Under the pieces are notes generated by a model. That model had not been told where the DNA came from, did no database searches, and was given only the letters and a program-made list of their open reading frames with translations. Of a stretch of 46,775 nucleotides of DNA, positions 1-7,550 are shown in pieces (the first letter of the stretch is position 1; each line of letters begins with the position of its first letter). A program made the position numbers and the translations under genes. Origin of the DNA: Ruminococcus sp. UBA4350 (GTDB lineage Bacteria; Bacillota; Clostridia; Oscillospirales; Ruminococcaceae); NCBI GenBank assembly GCA_002394125.1, contig DGSY01000129.1:1-46775 (forward strand). Direction: 5' to 3'.

Positions 1-857
1 CCGTTTTCGGAATTCTCAATGATCTGCGGCATGATCTCTGCGGCGCCCTTTTCCAGCACCAGCACGACCGTTGAGCCGCCGAATTCAAAATAGCCCTTTT
101 CGATGCCGCGCGCAACCCGTTTGCCGTGCGGGTGATTGACGATCTTTCCGACGAACATCGCGCCGACCTCGATTTGCAGCATCGTGCCGAAATTCTCGGT
201 GTGCAGCATCGTGACCGTCCGCGTATTCTGATGATACACCTTGACATCATGCTCCGCCGAGACCGGATTGACCGTATGCAGAACGCCGGGGATCGTGCGC
301 GTTTTGCCGATCTCGCAGGCATCCGGATAGCAGTAGCGATGATAATCGTCGGGGGTGAGCCGGAAGATCAGCACCTTGCCGCCGCGGAATCTCGCCGCGA
401 GCTTTTTGCAGCCGACGAATGCCGCAAGGCTGTAATCCGCGCCCTTGACCGTGAAATGCGTATCCTCACTGACCGGAACGACGGTCAGCTTTGCATCGCA
501 AGGGCTGATGAGCGTCTCCGGCGTCATATCGACCGGCCGCGCTGAGGGCTTGACCGTCCGCGTGAAAAACGCATTGAAGCTGCGGTATTTGCTCTCGGTA
601 TACTCCTTGAGGTCGATATGCTTTTTCAGGACAAAGGGCGGGATCGCCGCCGTCGAGAGCGGATGATCGAGCGCAAAGCCGGCCATATAGGAAACGAACG
701 GCTTCGTCAGCACCTTGAGCATCGCTCTGCCGGGCGCGGTGCCGTAAAGCACGCCGAGCAGCTTGCCCTGAGACGCACAGGAATCCGCCACCGGATTCCC
801 CTCACGGTCACAGATCTGCGCACCTGCGCCTGTTTTGACCTCCTGCGGTTCCGACAT
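1..857 (-). CDS. psd: Phosphatidylserine decarboxylase, C-terminal end cut by the window edge
   Basis: This enzyme removes CO2 from phosphatidylserine to give phosphatidylethanolamine at the membrane. About 285 codons are visible, reading MSEPQEVKTGAG at the start. Family features are a PCDAKL segment, the DDYHRYCYPDAC block near the middle, HPHGK, and FGGSTVV near residue 260. In this family the GST site undergoes self-cleavage to make the pyruvoyl group. The start at 857 is set by AGGAGG just upstream. Members of this class are about 290-300 residues, so only a few residues are probably lost at position 1. The next gene upstream, pssA, makes the substrate and lies 42 bp away on the same strand, so the two form a lipid operon. 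Identification is secure. Confidence 0.95.
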   Translation of the reverse strand, partial: MSEPQEVKTGAGAQICDREGNPVADSCASQGKLLGVLYGTAPGRAMLKVLTKPFVSYMAGFALDHPLSTAAIPPFVLKKHIDLKEYTESKYRSFNAFFTRTVKPSARPVDMTPETLISPCDAKLTVVPVSEDTHFTVKGADYSLAAFVGCKKLAARFRGGKVLIFRLTPDDYHRYCYPDACEIGKTRTIPGVLHTVNPVSAEHDVKVYHQNTRTVTMLHTENFGTMLQIEVGAMFVGKIVNHPHGKRVARGIEKGYFEFGGSTVVLVLEKGAAEIMPQIIENSEN

Positions 858-899
858 AACGGATTCCTCCTTTGTATTCATATGAAATGCGCTGACCGT

Positions 900-1526
900 T
901 TACTGCGGGAAATATTTGAAGATCAGGATCAGCAGCTCGACCACACCGACAACGATGAACCAGAGCATGACGCGCATACCCGGCTTTTTGATGTGGAAGG
1001 GCGAGATAAAGAGCGTGGCAATGACAGCGTAAACGATCGTTGCCGCGACCTCGAAATAGCCTGCGAGATCGCCGCGGAATGCAAAGAGCAGCGGGATCAG
1101 CAGCGCCGCCGATGTGACCGGCAGACCCTCATAGGTCTTGCGGCGCTCGGTCGTGACCTGCTGGCGGTCCTCCTCCGAGACATTGAAATATGCAAGGCGG
1201 ATCAGTGCGCCGAGACTGAATAAGCAGAATACCCCGATCTGGATCGGTGAATTCAGACCGGCGCTGTAACCGATCATCGGAGGCAGCAGTCCGAAGCAGA
1301 CCATATCCGAAAGCGAGTCGATCTGGATGCCGAAGCGGCATTCCTGCGGGGTGCGGTCCTTTTTGGTCTTTGCGACCTTTCCGTCGAACATATCGCAGAA
1401 GCCTGCGAGCATCAGCATGATGATCGCCAGATTCGTCCTGCCGTTTGCAGCAGAATACAGACCGACCGAGCCGCATAAAAATCCGACATATGTCAGAATG
1501 ACCGTATAGTTATAGTAACCGATCAT
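900..1526 (-). CDS. pssA: CDP-diacylglycerol-serine O-phosphatidyltransferase
   Basis: An integral membrane enzyme of the CDP-alcohol phosphotransferase family that makes phosphatidylserine from CDP-diacylglycerol and serine. It has 208 residues with several hydrophobic segments. The active-site signature runs from D-MF-DG-KV-AK (about residue 45) to G-IQI-D-SLS-D (about residue 70). The usual Arg of DGxxAR is Lys here, and the gap to the G-x3-D-x3-D half is 12 rather than 8-9 residues. All metal-binding Asp residues are present. It sits upstream of psd as a two-gene operon behind its own promoter (1592-1620). The start has no ideal ribosome site: AAAGGA lies 12 nt away and is followed by a four-codon frame whose stop overlaps this ATG, so translation may be coupled. 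Confidence 0.93.
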   Translation of the reverse strand: MIGYYNYTVILTYVGFLCGSVGLYSAANGRTNLAIIMLMLAGFCDMFDGKVAKTKKDRTPQECRFGIQIDSLSDMVCFGLLPPMIGYSAGLNSPIQIGVFCLFSLGALIRLAYFNVSEEDRQQVTTERRKTYEGLPVTSAALLIPLLFAFRGDLAGYFEVAATIVYAVIATLFISPFHIKKPGMRVMLWFIVVGVVELLILIFKYFPQ

Positions 1527-1591
1527 GAACTTTTCATTCCTTTACTCCACAGCGCTGAGCGCAAAAATCTATAACGACCTGTTATTCTCTT

Positions 1592-1620
1592 ATTATATCA
1601 AATATTGCGTATTTTTTCAA
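1592..1620 (-). promoter_or_regulatory. Promoter of the pssA-psd operon
   Basis: On the minus strand, TTGAAA (1615-1620) and TATAAT (1592-1597) are separated by exactly 17 bp, 66 bp upstream of the pssA start codon. It is a strong match to a housekeeping sigma promoter and lies right beside the end of the NUDIX gene. Confidence 0.8.
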
Positions 1621-1627
1621 GCCTTTT

Positions 1628-2131
1628 TCAGTAATTTCTTGAATTCTCCGGAATCGCCGCAAGAACGGTCTGTTCGATGATGCTGCCCGGCCGGACGGCG
1701 TGCTTTGCTTCCTCCGGCGTGAACCATTTTGCCTCGCTGACCTCGCCGGAAAGCCGGAACACAGTTTCGTCCGATTCCGCGCAGAAGCAGAGCATCAGCT
1801 GCCCCTTAGTGTCATGCCATTTGCTGAACAGAAAGCGGATATTCCGCGCTGCAATGCCGATCTCCTCGGAAATCTCGCGCAGAGCTGCCTGCTCAGCGGT
1901 CTCGCCGGGCTTCATATATCCTGCCACGCCGACAAAATAATCCTGCTGACCGTAGCTCTGACGGATCAGCGCGAGCTTTCCGTCCGGTGCCTGCACGACC
2001 GACAGCACACAGGTCGAAAACATATCAAAAAGCGGCTGCCGGCAGCCCTCGCAGTAAGGCACCGCGCCGTCATCGCCCATTTCGCGCAGGACGGTTTTTG
2101 CGCCGCAGTGCGGACAGTATTCAAAATGCAT
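1628..2131 (-). CDS. NUDIX hydrolase with N-terminal zinc ribbon
   Basis: Hydrolyses a nucleoside diphosphate linked to another group; the substrate cannot be told from sequence. The protein is 167 residues. Residues 5-35 form a zinc ribbon (CPHC ... CEGC). The NUDIX box is complete at about residues 80-102: G-x5-E-x7-REISEEIGI. A zinc ribbon before a NUDIX domain recalls NudC-type NAD/RNA decapping enzymes, but the protein is shorter, so that is only a possibility. I chose the ATG at 2131 because GGAG stands 6 nt before it; an upstream in-frame ATG at 2149 has no ribosome site. It begins 19 bp after the pseudouridine synthase gene and is probably cotranscribed with it. Confidence 0.85.
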   Translation of the reverse strand: MHFEYCPHCGAKTVLREMGDDGAVPYCEGCRQPLFDMFSTCVLSVVQAPDGKLALIRQSYGQQDYFVGVAGYMKPGETAEQAALREISEEIGIAARNIRFLFSKWHDTKGQLMLCFCAESDETVFRLSGEVSEAKWFTPEEAKHAVRPGSIIEQTVLAAIPENSRNY

Positions 2132-2150
2132 ATGATTCTCCGTCTGCATC

Positions 2151-3095
2151 TCAGCGGATGCTGTTCTCGTTCGGCTGACTGCCGGATATCCTCCGCAGCA
2201 CAGCCGTGAAATAATCCGGCAGCGGGCTGTCAAATTCGAGATATTCGCCCGTGACCGGATGCACAAAGCCGATCTTCTTCGCGTGAAGGCACTGGCCTTC
2301 AATATTGCGCTCCGGCCTGCCGTAGACCGGATCGCCGTAGACCGGATGCCCGATGTATTTCATGTGTACGCGGATCTGATGTGTCCGGCCGGTCTCAAGG
2401 CGGCAGCGGATATGCGCATACTTTTCATACTGTGCGCATACGCTGTAATGCGTCACCGCGTCCTTGGAATTCGTCGCAATGACGCACATTTTCTGCCGGT
2501 CACGCGGATCTCTGCCGATCGGCGCATGAACGGTTCCGGAGGTCTCGCGCAGTCTGCCGCAGACCACGGCCTCATATTCCCGCGTAAAGGAATGCACGGC
2601 GATCTGCTCCGCGAGGCCAAGATGCGCGCGGTCGGTCTTGGCAACGATCAGCAGCCCGCTGGTATCGCGGTCGATGCGGTGAACGATGCCGGGACGGATC
2701 ACGCCGTTGATGCCGGAGAGTTGTCCGGCGCAGTGAAAGAGCAGCGCATTGACGAGCGTCCCGTCCGGATGACCCGGCGCGGGATGCACGACCATGCCCT
2801 TTTGCTTATTGACGACCAGAAGCTCCGCATCCTCATAGACGATATCAAGCGGAATATCCTGCGGCTGCACATCCAGCGGCTCCGGCTCCGGCACTGTGAC
2901 CAGCACCGTATCGCCGGCTAGCAGCTTATCGTTTTTCTTCGCAGCAGCGCCGTTTCGCAGCACACTGCCCTGCGCGATGAGCTGCTGCGCAGCAGAGCGT
3001 GTCAGCGCAGGCTCCGGCTGCGCCGCGAGCCACGCGTCAATGCGTTTGCCGCTGTCCTCCGGCGCCGCACAGAGCGCATATTCACGCATCGGCAT
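2151..3095 (-). CDS. RluD-family 23S rRNA pseudouridine synthase
   Basis: Converts specific uridines of 23S rRNA (or tRNA) to pseudouridine. It has 314 residues: an N-terminal S4 RNA-binding domain (about 15-75), then the catalytic domain. The diagnostic motif is HRIDRDTSGLLIVAKT, whose Asp in R-I-D is the family nucleophile, followed by GRTHQIRVHMKYIGHPV. The start at 3095 (ATG CCG ATG) has AGGAG 7 nt upstream and lies inside the end of lspA, overlapping it by 14 bp. The lspA-rluD pair is conserved in Firmicutes (YlyB-type). The longer open frame upstream is only a shadow of the lspA tail. The exact target nucleotide is unknown. Confidence 0.93.
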   Translation of the reverse strand: MPMREYALCAAPEDSGKRIDAWLAAQPEPALTRSAAQQLIAQGSVLRNGAAAKKNDKLLAGDTVLVTVPEPEPLDVQPQDIPLDIVYEDAELLVVNKQKGMVVHPAPGHPDGTLVNALLFHCAGQLSGINGVIRPGIVHRIDRDTSGLLIVAKTDRAHLGLAEQIAVHSFTREYEAVVCGRLRETSGTVHAPIGRDPRDRQKMCVIATNSKDAVTHYSVCAQYEKYAHIRCRLETGRTHQIRVHMKYIGHPVYGDPVYGRPERNIEGQCLHAKKIGFVHPVTGEYLEFDSPLPDYFTAVLRRISGSQPNENSIR

Positions 3096-3840
3096 CCTGC
3101 CGCTCCTGACCGGCCGGAAGCTGCGGCAGCGCTGATGCTGCGGGAGCCGTTTCCGCTGCCGGCTCCGCTTCTTCTGCCGGTTCCGTATCCGGCACTGTCT
3201 CCCGCAGCGGCGCAGCCTCCGCTTCCGGCAATACGCCGGCATCCGGCAGCAGCGCGGCTTCCGGCAGCACCTCGGCAGTCGCCTCGGCTGCCGCCAGCCG
3301 CGCATAGGGTACGCGCTCCGCCTTCGGCAGCTTTTTCGCCTCCGGCAGCTCCTTCTCGAAGAACAGAATGCCGATCAGCATGAGCGCGACGCCGACGGTC
3401 ACGCAGACATCCGCAAAATTGAACACGGCGAAATTGAACAGCTGAAAATCAAAATAATCGACCACCGCGCCGCCGCGGAAGATCCGGTCGATCAGATTGC
3501 CGAGCCCGCCCGCCGCGATCAGCGGGAGCGCGGCATAGAGCCAGCGGTGCTGTTTGCCGAGCCGGTGCAGCGCATAAAGGCAGACCGAGATCATGATGAT
3601 CGGGAACACGATCAGAAAGCCGCGGTTCCCGCTCAGCATACTGAATGCAGCGCCGCGGTTTTCGAGATAGCGCAGATGCATCCAGTCAAAGCTGCCGATC
3701 TGCAAAAACGGACGCGGCGGCTGTCCCTGTAAATTAGCGATCGCCCAGACCTTGATGAGCTGGTCGATGCCGGTCAGCGCAGCGATTGCCGCAATGACAA
3801 TGATCGTCGTAAGCAAGTCTTTCCCCGCTCCCTTCCGCAT
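3082..3840 (-). CDS. lspA: Lipoprotein signal peptidase (signal peptidase II) with a long acidic C-terminal tail
   Basis: A membrane aspartyl protease that removes signal peptides from prolipoproteins. Four hydrophobic segments occupy the first 165 residues or so. Family motifs are TGIDQLIK, ENRGAAFS, GNLIDR and VVDYFD; the last two carry the two catalytic Asp residues. The protein is 252 residues, whereas the family is usually about 150-170. The extra 85 or so residues are rich in Glu, Ala and Pro with repeated LPEA-like units and no recognised domain. The ATG at 3840 follows directly after a hairpin with a U-run (3845-3880), and the only Shine-Dalgarno-like AGG lies inside that hairpin. A TTG at 3873 is an alternative start. 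Lipoproteins at 8492 and 15606 are likely substrates. Confidence 0.92.
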   Translation of the reverse strand: MRKGAGKDLLTTIIVIAAIAALTGIDQLIKVWAIANLQGQPPRPFLQIGSFDWMHLRYLENRGAAFSMLSGNRGFLIVFPIIMISVCLYALHRLGKQHRWLYAALPLIAAGGLGNLIDRIFRGGAVVDYFDFQLFNFAVFNFADVCVTVGVALMLIGILFFEKELPEAKKLPKAERVPYARLAAAEATAEVLPEAALLPDAGVLPEAEAAPLRETVPDTEPAEEAEPAAETAPAASALPQLPAGQERQDADA

Positions 3841-3880
3841 AAAAAAGGAACCTGCGCGACCGGCGCCGTGCAAGTTCCTT
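3841..3880 (-). terminator. Hairpin terminator or attenuator between divIVA and lspA
   Basis: On the minus strand, AAGGAACTTGC pairs with GCAGGTTCCTT (one G-U pair) around a 14-nt loop, followed by a run of six U. It starts 14 bp after the divIVA stop and its U-run touches the lspA ATG. It can end divIVA transcripts, and readthrough would hide the lspA ribosome site in the stem. Confidence 0.75.
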
Positions 3881-3894
3881 TGCTTCTCAAGCTA

Positions 3895-4533
3895 TCAGAA
3901 ATTCGGTTTGAAATCGTCGCGGCGGCTGCCGAAGGTTGACTGTGCAACGCTGTCAAAGCTGTCTGCTGCGGTCTCTGCTGCCGGCTCGGCCGTCTCCTCA
4001 ACGACTTCGACCTCCTCGACTTCCTCGACCTCCTCGTATTCCTCATCCTCATCGACGGAATCGGGCAGTCTGGAGATCATTTCCAGATGCTGCTTATAGA
4101 GGCCGAACAGCGTCTGCTTGAATTCTGCGACCTGCTTCTTTGTACGCTCCAGAGCAGCCTTGTTCTTTGCCAGCTCCTCATTGGTCTGGCGGAGCGCCTC
4201 CTCAGAATCCGCGAGCGCCTGCGACTTGACGGTCTCCACGGAAGCGCGTGCCTCCGCTTCGATCGCATCCGCCTTCTCCTGTGCCTCGGCAATGACCTGA
4301 CGTGCCTGACGCTGTGCGAGCAGCAGCGCATTTTTCAGATCCTCCTCGGTGTCCTTGTACTCGCGCACCTTGTCAGCGAGGAGCTGGATCTTCTCGTTCG
4401 AGTCATCCATATCCTGCTGCATCAGGCGGAGGTCGTTTTCGATCTGAGAAAGAAATGCATCGACCTCTTCGGGGCTGTAGCCGAACTTAACCTTCTCAAA
4501 TTTCTTCTTCTGAACATCTTTTGCCGTGATCAT
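3895..4533 (-). CDS. divIVA: DivIVA-domain cell-division/pole protein
   Basis: A coiled-coil protein that senses curved membrane at poles and septa and recruits partner proteins. It has 212 residues. The N-terminal DivIVA domain is clear: ITAKDVQKKKFEKVKFGYSPEEVDAFLSQIENDL compresses to the usual D-(V/I)-x-x-K-x-F-x-x-(A/V)-x-x-GY-x-x-x-x-V-D-x-F-L pattern at 3-33. A long coiled coil follows (about 40-150). The tail (about 155-195) is strongly acidic, with EEVEEVEE repeats, and ends with a basic SRRDDFKPNF. A GGAAGGAG ribosome site precedes the ATG. It follows sepF by 34 bp, the common Firmicute division cluster order. Confidence 0.93.
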   Translation of the reverse strand: MITAKDVQKKKFEKVKFGYSPEEVDAFLSQIENDLRLMQQDMDDSNEKIQLLADKVREYKDTEEDLKNALLLAQRQARQVIAEAQEKADAIEAEARASVETVKSQALADSEEALRQTNEELAKNKAALERTKKQVAEFKQTLFGLYKQHLEMISRLPDSVDEDEEYEEVEEVEEVEVVEETAEPAAETAADSFDSVAQSTFGSRRDDFKPNF

Positions 4534-4567
4534 ATGCTTCTCCTTCCTGATTCTTTATTGTACGGCG

Positions 4568-5113
4568 TCAGAGCGAGACGCCGTTGGTTTCGAGCTCGTT
4601 GACGAGATCCTCACCGATGAATCCGACATTGTACGGGGTGATGATATAGGTCAGATTCGCGACCGGCTTGAGACTGCCGCCGTTTGCATAGGCAACACCG
4701 ACGAGAAAGTCAATGATGCGGCGCTTGTTCTCCGCAGAAGCAGTCTCCAGATTCAGGACGACTGTTTTCTTGGCGATCAGATGATCCGCGATCTGCTTTG
4801 CGTCAGTAAAGACCTCCGGCTTGACCAGAACGACCTGAAGCTGTGCCGTCGCCTGAATATTGACGACCTTATTGCTGCCGCTGCGCGGAGATTCCGGCGC
4901 TTCGCGTCTTGTCTCGCGGAGCGGTGCGGCCGGCACACGAACCTCCTGTGCAGAGGTATCCTCCTCATAATCGTCATAATCATCCTGAACGATCTGATCG
5001 CGGTAGTCTCTGCGATCACGGGTTTCTCTGGGATTTTCACGCACCGGCTCGGATTCGTAGGTATCGTCATCCTGCGGTGCGAAGAAATCACGGACGCTGT
5101 CAAAAAATTTCAT
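4568..5113 (-). CDS. sepF: SepF cell-division protein
   Basis: SepF binds FtsZ bundles and the membrane and can replace FtsA. The protein is 181 residues. It starts with MKFFDSVRDFFAPQ, an amphipathic membrane-binding helix. A charged flexible linker full of Asp, Arg and Tyr covers about residues 15-85. The globular SepF domain follows, with VVLVKPEVF, a TVVLNLE segment and a RRIIDFLVGVAYANGGSL block typical of the family. The start at 5113 has AAGGAG 8 nt upstream; the nine codons before it in the open frame lack support. It lies between the yggS-type gene and divIVA, as in many Clostridia. Confidence 0.94.
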   Translation of the reverse strand: MKFFDSVRDFFAPQDDDTYESEPVRENPRETRDRRDYRDQIVQDDYDDYEEDTSAQEVRVPAAPLRETRREAPESPRSGSNKVVNIQATAQLQVVLVKPEVFTDAKQIADHLIAKKTVVLNLETASAENKRRIIDFLVGVAYANGGSLKPVANLTYIITPYNVGFIGEDLVNELETNGVSL

Positions 5114-5188
5114 CTGAACTCTCCTTCTCTTTCTGAACATATATTTCCGTTACACTTTGCACCCGCGGTGCGCCGTGCATAAATGGCT

Positions 5189-5920
5189 TTAGTCTGTCTT
5201 CGGGGGATAGTACCTTGCGCCGAAAAGCCCGCTCCCGATCCGGACGATCGTCGCACCGCAGCGGATCGCGGCGGCATAGTCTCCGGACATTCCCATAGAA
5301 AGCGTATGCATCGGAGCATATCGCTGCATTTTGTCATACAGCCGGTACATTTCGGAAAAGGTGCGCATCTGCTCGGATTCCTCCGTCATCGGCGGGGGAA
5401 TGGTCATCAGCCCGTCCACGCGGACGGCCGGCAGCTTCTGCACGGCTTCGAGCAGCTTGGGCAGCTCCTGCGGGGAAACGCCGGATTTGCTCAGCTCCCC
5501 GCCGATATTGACCTCCAGCAGGATCGGCATGACGCTGCCGCAATGTGCAGCGGCCTTGCTGATCGCTTCGGCAAGATGCAGACTGTCCACAGAGTGGATC
5601 AGCGAGACCTTGTCCGCGATCTGCTTCACTTTATTGGTCTGCAAATGGCCGATAAACTGCACCTCAGCTTCGGGGCGGTAAAGCGGCCGCTTTGCGAGGA
5701 ACTCCTGTACGCGGTTTTCACCGAGTACTCTGACGCCGCTGTCGAATGCGAGATTGATCAGCTCCGGCGCGACGGTCTTTGTCACGGCCATGAGCGTGAC
5801 CTCGCTCTCTGCTCTGCCGGAGACACGGCAGGCCTCGCGGATCGTATCCCGTATCACGGCGAGCCGTTCCAGAACGGCTTCCCGCTGCGCTTCCGTGCAG
5901 GGGGCGAATTCATTCTCCAT
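5189..5920 (-). CDS. YggS-family PLP-binding protein (PLP homeostasis)
   Basis: A single-domain TIM-barrel protein that holds pyridoxal phosphate and influences vitamin B6 and amino-acid balance; it has no known catalytic reaction. It has 243 residues. The PLP lysine lies in LMAVTKTV (about residue 47). Other family blocks are GENRVQEF, HFIGHLQTNK-like (QFIGHLQTNK), LEVNIGGELSKSG and LSMGMSGDYAAAIRCGATIVRIGSGLFG. Its start overlaps the end of the HlyD-like gene by 11 bp, which points to coupled translation. It stands upstream of sepF, the usual Firmicute neighbourhood (YlmE). Confidence 0.94.
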   Translation of the reverse strand: MENEFAPCTEAQREAVLERLAVIRDTIREACRVSGRAESEVTLMAVTKTVAPELINLAFDSGVRVLGENRVQEFLAKRPLYRPEAEVQFIGHLQTNKVKQIADKVSLIHSVDSLHLAEAISKAAAHCGSVMPILLEVNIGGELSKSGVSPQELPKLLEAVQKLPAVRVDGLMTIPPPMTEESEQMRTFSEMYRLYDKMQRYAPMHTLSMGMSGDYAAAIRCGATIVRIGSGLFGARYYPPKTD

Positions 5921-7169
5921 CCGCCATCACTCCCTTTACGATGATATCGTCATAGAGCGCGACAAATCCGCTTCCGGCGTCCAGACGGGAAAGACAATAA
6001 TTCTCGTCCTCATAGATCTTGTCGATCCGGCGGAATTCCGCCGTCTCACCGACCAGAACATAGACGCCCATGAAGTCATCCGTCACACTGGTGACATTGT
6101 CCTCCTCATCCTTGACATCGACGGTCATATGCTTGAACCGGATGGCCGATTTCGGGATCCGGATGCCCTCGACGGTGTCGCGGACGATCTCGACGCGCTC
6201 CGTGCGGTGCTGCACGGTGTCATGCGTGAGCTGGTCGCAGCGGAAGATACCCTGTGTACGGGTGATATCGCCGGTCGAGATCAGAGAGACGACCTTGACG
6301 TGCATCGGCTGTCCGATGGATTCGAGCCGCACGGTCGCGGTGTCGTCCTCTGAGAGGCGCATTTTGGTATTGTCGAAGATACCCGCAATATCCCACGCAT
6401 AGCCGTCGATCAGCTTGCCGATCGTCTGCGTCCCCTCCGGCTGCGGCGAAGCAATGCCGTCATCCGAGACAGATTCGAGCTGTTCGGGGGTCAGCTGATT
6501 GAGCGAGTCGATCGTCAGCATTTCCTCATAGCCGTCGATATAGCCGGCGAAATAAGCGCTGCGGTCTGCGCGGATCAGATATTCCGGCGCGGTCTTCTGA
6601 CCGTTGAGCCGTTCGATCTCATCCTCCAGCGCGACGATCCTGTCATTGAAATCGACGCTGCTGTCGGTGATCTTGTCATAGGTACTCATCAGGACGGTCA
6701 GCTCCTGCTTTGCGGCGTCCATACCGGTATACTCGCCGCGCTCGCGGAGCCGGATCATATTCTTGAACTGCTCCTCGATCAGGCCTGCAAGATTTGCGGC
6801 CTGTGCATTTTCTCTGGTGCCGGGGTTTTCGATCATGCCGAGCATCGCAAGCTCATCCTCTTTTTCGGCGATGCGCTTGCGCAGATCAATCTGATCCTCG
6901 CTCGCATAGATCTCTGCGATGACCATGCCGACGCCGAGCTTGGCGCCGTCATCGACACAGTAACGGACTGCGCCCGCACCGTTATAGGTCTTGACGGACT
7001 CATTCCGTATGTAGACACCCTGGAAGCTCGAACTATCACTGACCTCGTAATAGACGGCATTTTCAGTTTCATAGTTCGTGAAGAACAGATGATAGAAAAT
7101 ACTGAAGGCCAGCACAACCGCGAACACCAGCAGCAGGATCTTGAGGATTCGCGTTGTGATTTCGTTCAT
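5910..7169 (-). CDS. HlyD-like membrane protein of the division cluster
   Basis: This 419-residue protein has one N-terminal transmembrane helix (about 8-30) and an extracytoplasmic body. It contains a biotinyl-lipoyl-like start (GVYIRNESVKTYNGAGAVRYCVDDGAKLGVG, about 50-80, quoted in parts), a coiled-coil hairpin (about 95-190) and C-terminal beta-barrel-type segments with IPKSAIRFK. That order is that of HlyD/RND adaptor subunits. No transporter is nearby, so export is not shown. In Clostridia a HlyD-like gene often sits between hfq-like and yggS/sepF genes, so a role in envelope assembly is plausible but inferred. It starts 4 bp after hfq. Confidence 0.75.
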   Translation of the reverse strand: MNEITTRILKILLLVFAVVLAFSIFYHLFFTNYETENAVYYEVSDSSSFQGVYIRNESVKTYNGAGAVRYCVDDGAKLGVGMVIAEIYASEDQIDLRKRIAEKEDELAMLGMIENPGTRENAQAANLAGLIEEQFKNMIRLRERGEYTGMDAAKQELTVLMSTYDKITDSSVDFNDRIVALEDEIERLNGQKTAPEYLIRADRSAYFAGYIDGYEEMLTIDSLNQLTPEQLESVSDDGIASPQPEGTQTIGKLIDGYAWDIAGIFDNTKMRLSEDDTATVRLESIGQPMHVKVVSLISTGDITRTQGIFRCDQLTHDTVQHRTERVEIVRDTVEGIRIPKSAIRFKHMTVDVKDEEDNVTSVTDDFMGVYVLVGETAEFRRIDKIYEDENYCLSRLDAGSGFVALYDDIIVKGVMADGE

Positions 7170-7173
7170 CTAA

Positions 7174-7425
7174 TTACTCTGCATCCTCCCGCTGTTCCAT
7201 TGCGTCGAGAATGGAGATCGGTCTTGCCGGAACGATCGTGGAGATCGCGTGCTTATAGACGAGCTGCTGTCTGCCGTCTGTTTCGAGGATCACGATGAAC
7301 GAATCGAAGCCGCGGATGATGCCCTTGAACTGATAGCCGTTTGTCAGGAAGATCGTCAGCGGCAGACGCTCCTTGCGTGCCTGATTGAGAAAGACGTCCT
7401 GTAAATTGAGTCCTTTGTTGGTCAT
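7174..7425 (-). CDS. hfq: RNA chaperone Hfq
   Basis: Hfq forms a hexameric ring that helps small RNAs pair with mRNAs. The protein is 83 residues from the ATG at 7425. The Sm1 motif (LTIFLTNGYQFKGIIRGFDSF in the family pattern) and the Sm2 motif YKHAIST are both complete; the N-terminal NLQDVFLNQARK helix matches the family. AGG lies 9 nt before this ATG. A second ATG five codons earlier (7440) is possible but has only AAGAA before it. The gene follows miaA after about 100 bp, and leads an apparent operon with the HlyD-like gene, yggS, sepF and divIVA. Confidence 0.95.
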   Translation of the reverse strand: MTNKGLNLQDVFLNQARKERLPLTIFLTNGYQFKGIIRGFDSFIVILETDGRQQLVYKHAISTIVPARPISILDAMEQREDAE

Positions 7426-7521
7426 AATAACTTGCCTCATTTCTTCTTAGATCGCACATATGTATCTGCGGTGTACAGTCAAAGGGGGACACTTCGACCC
7501 TTCGATAACTACACACAATAT

Positions 7522-7550
7522 ATTATATCACAAACCGCCCCATTTTGAAA
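7522..7550 (-). promoter_or_regulatory. Possible promoter of the hfq operon
   Basis: Minus strand TTTCAA (7545-7550) and TATAAT (7522-7527) with a 17-bp spacer. The -10 abuts the miaA stop codon, so the promoter overlaps the end of miaA. The -35 is weak. Confidence 0.5.
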
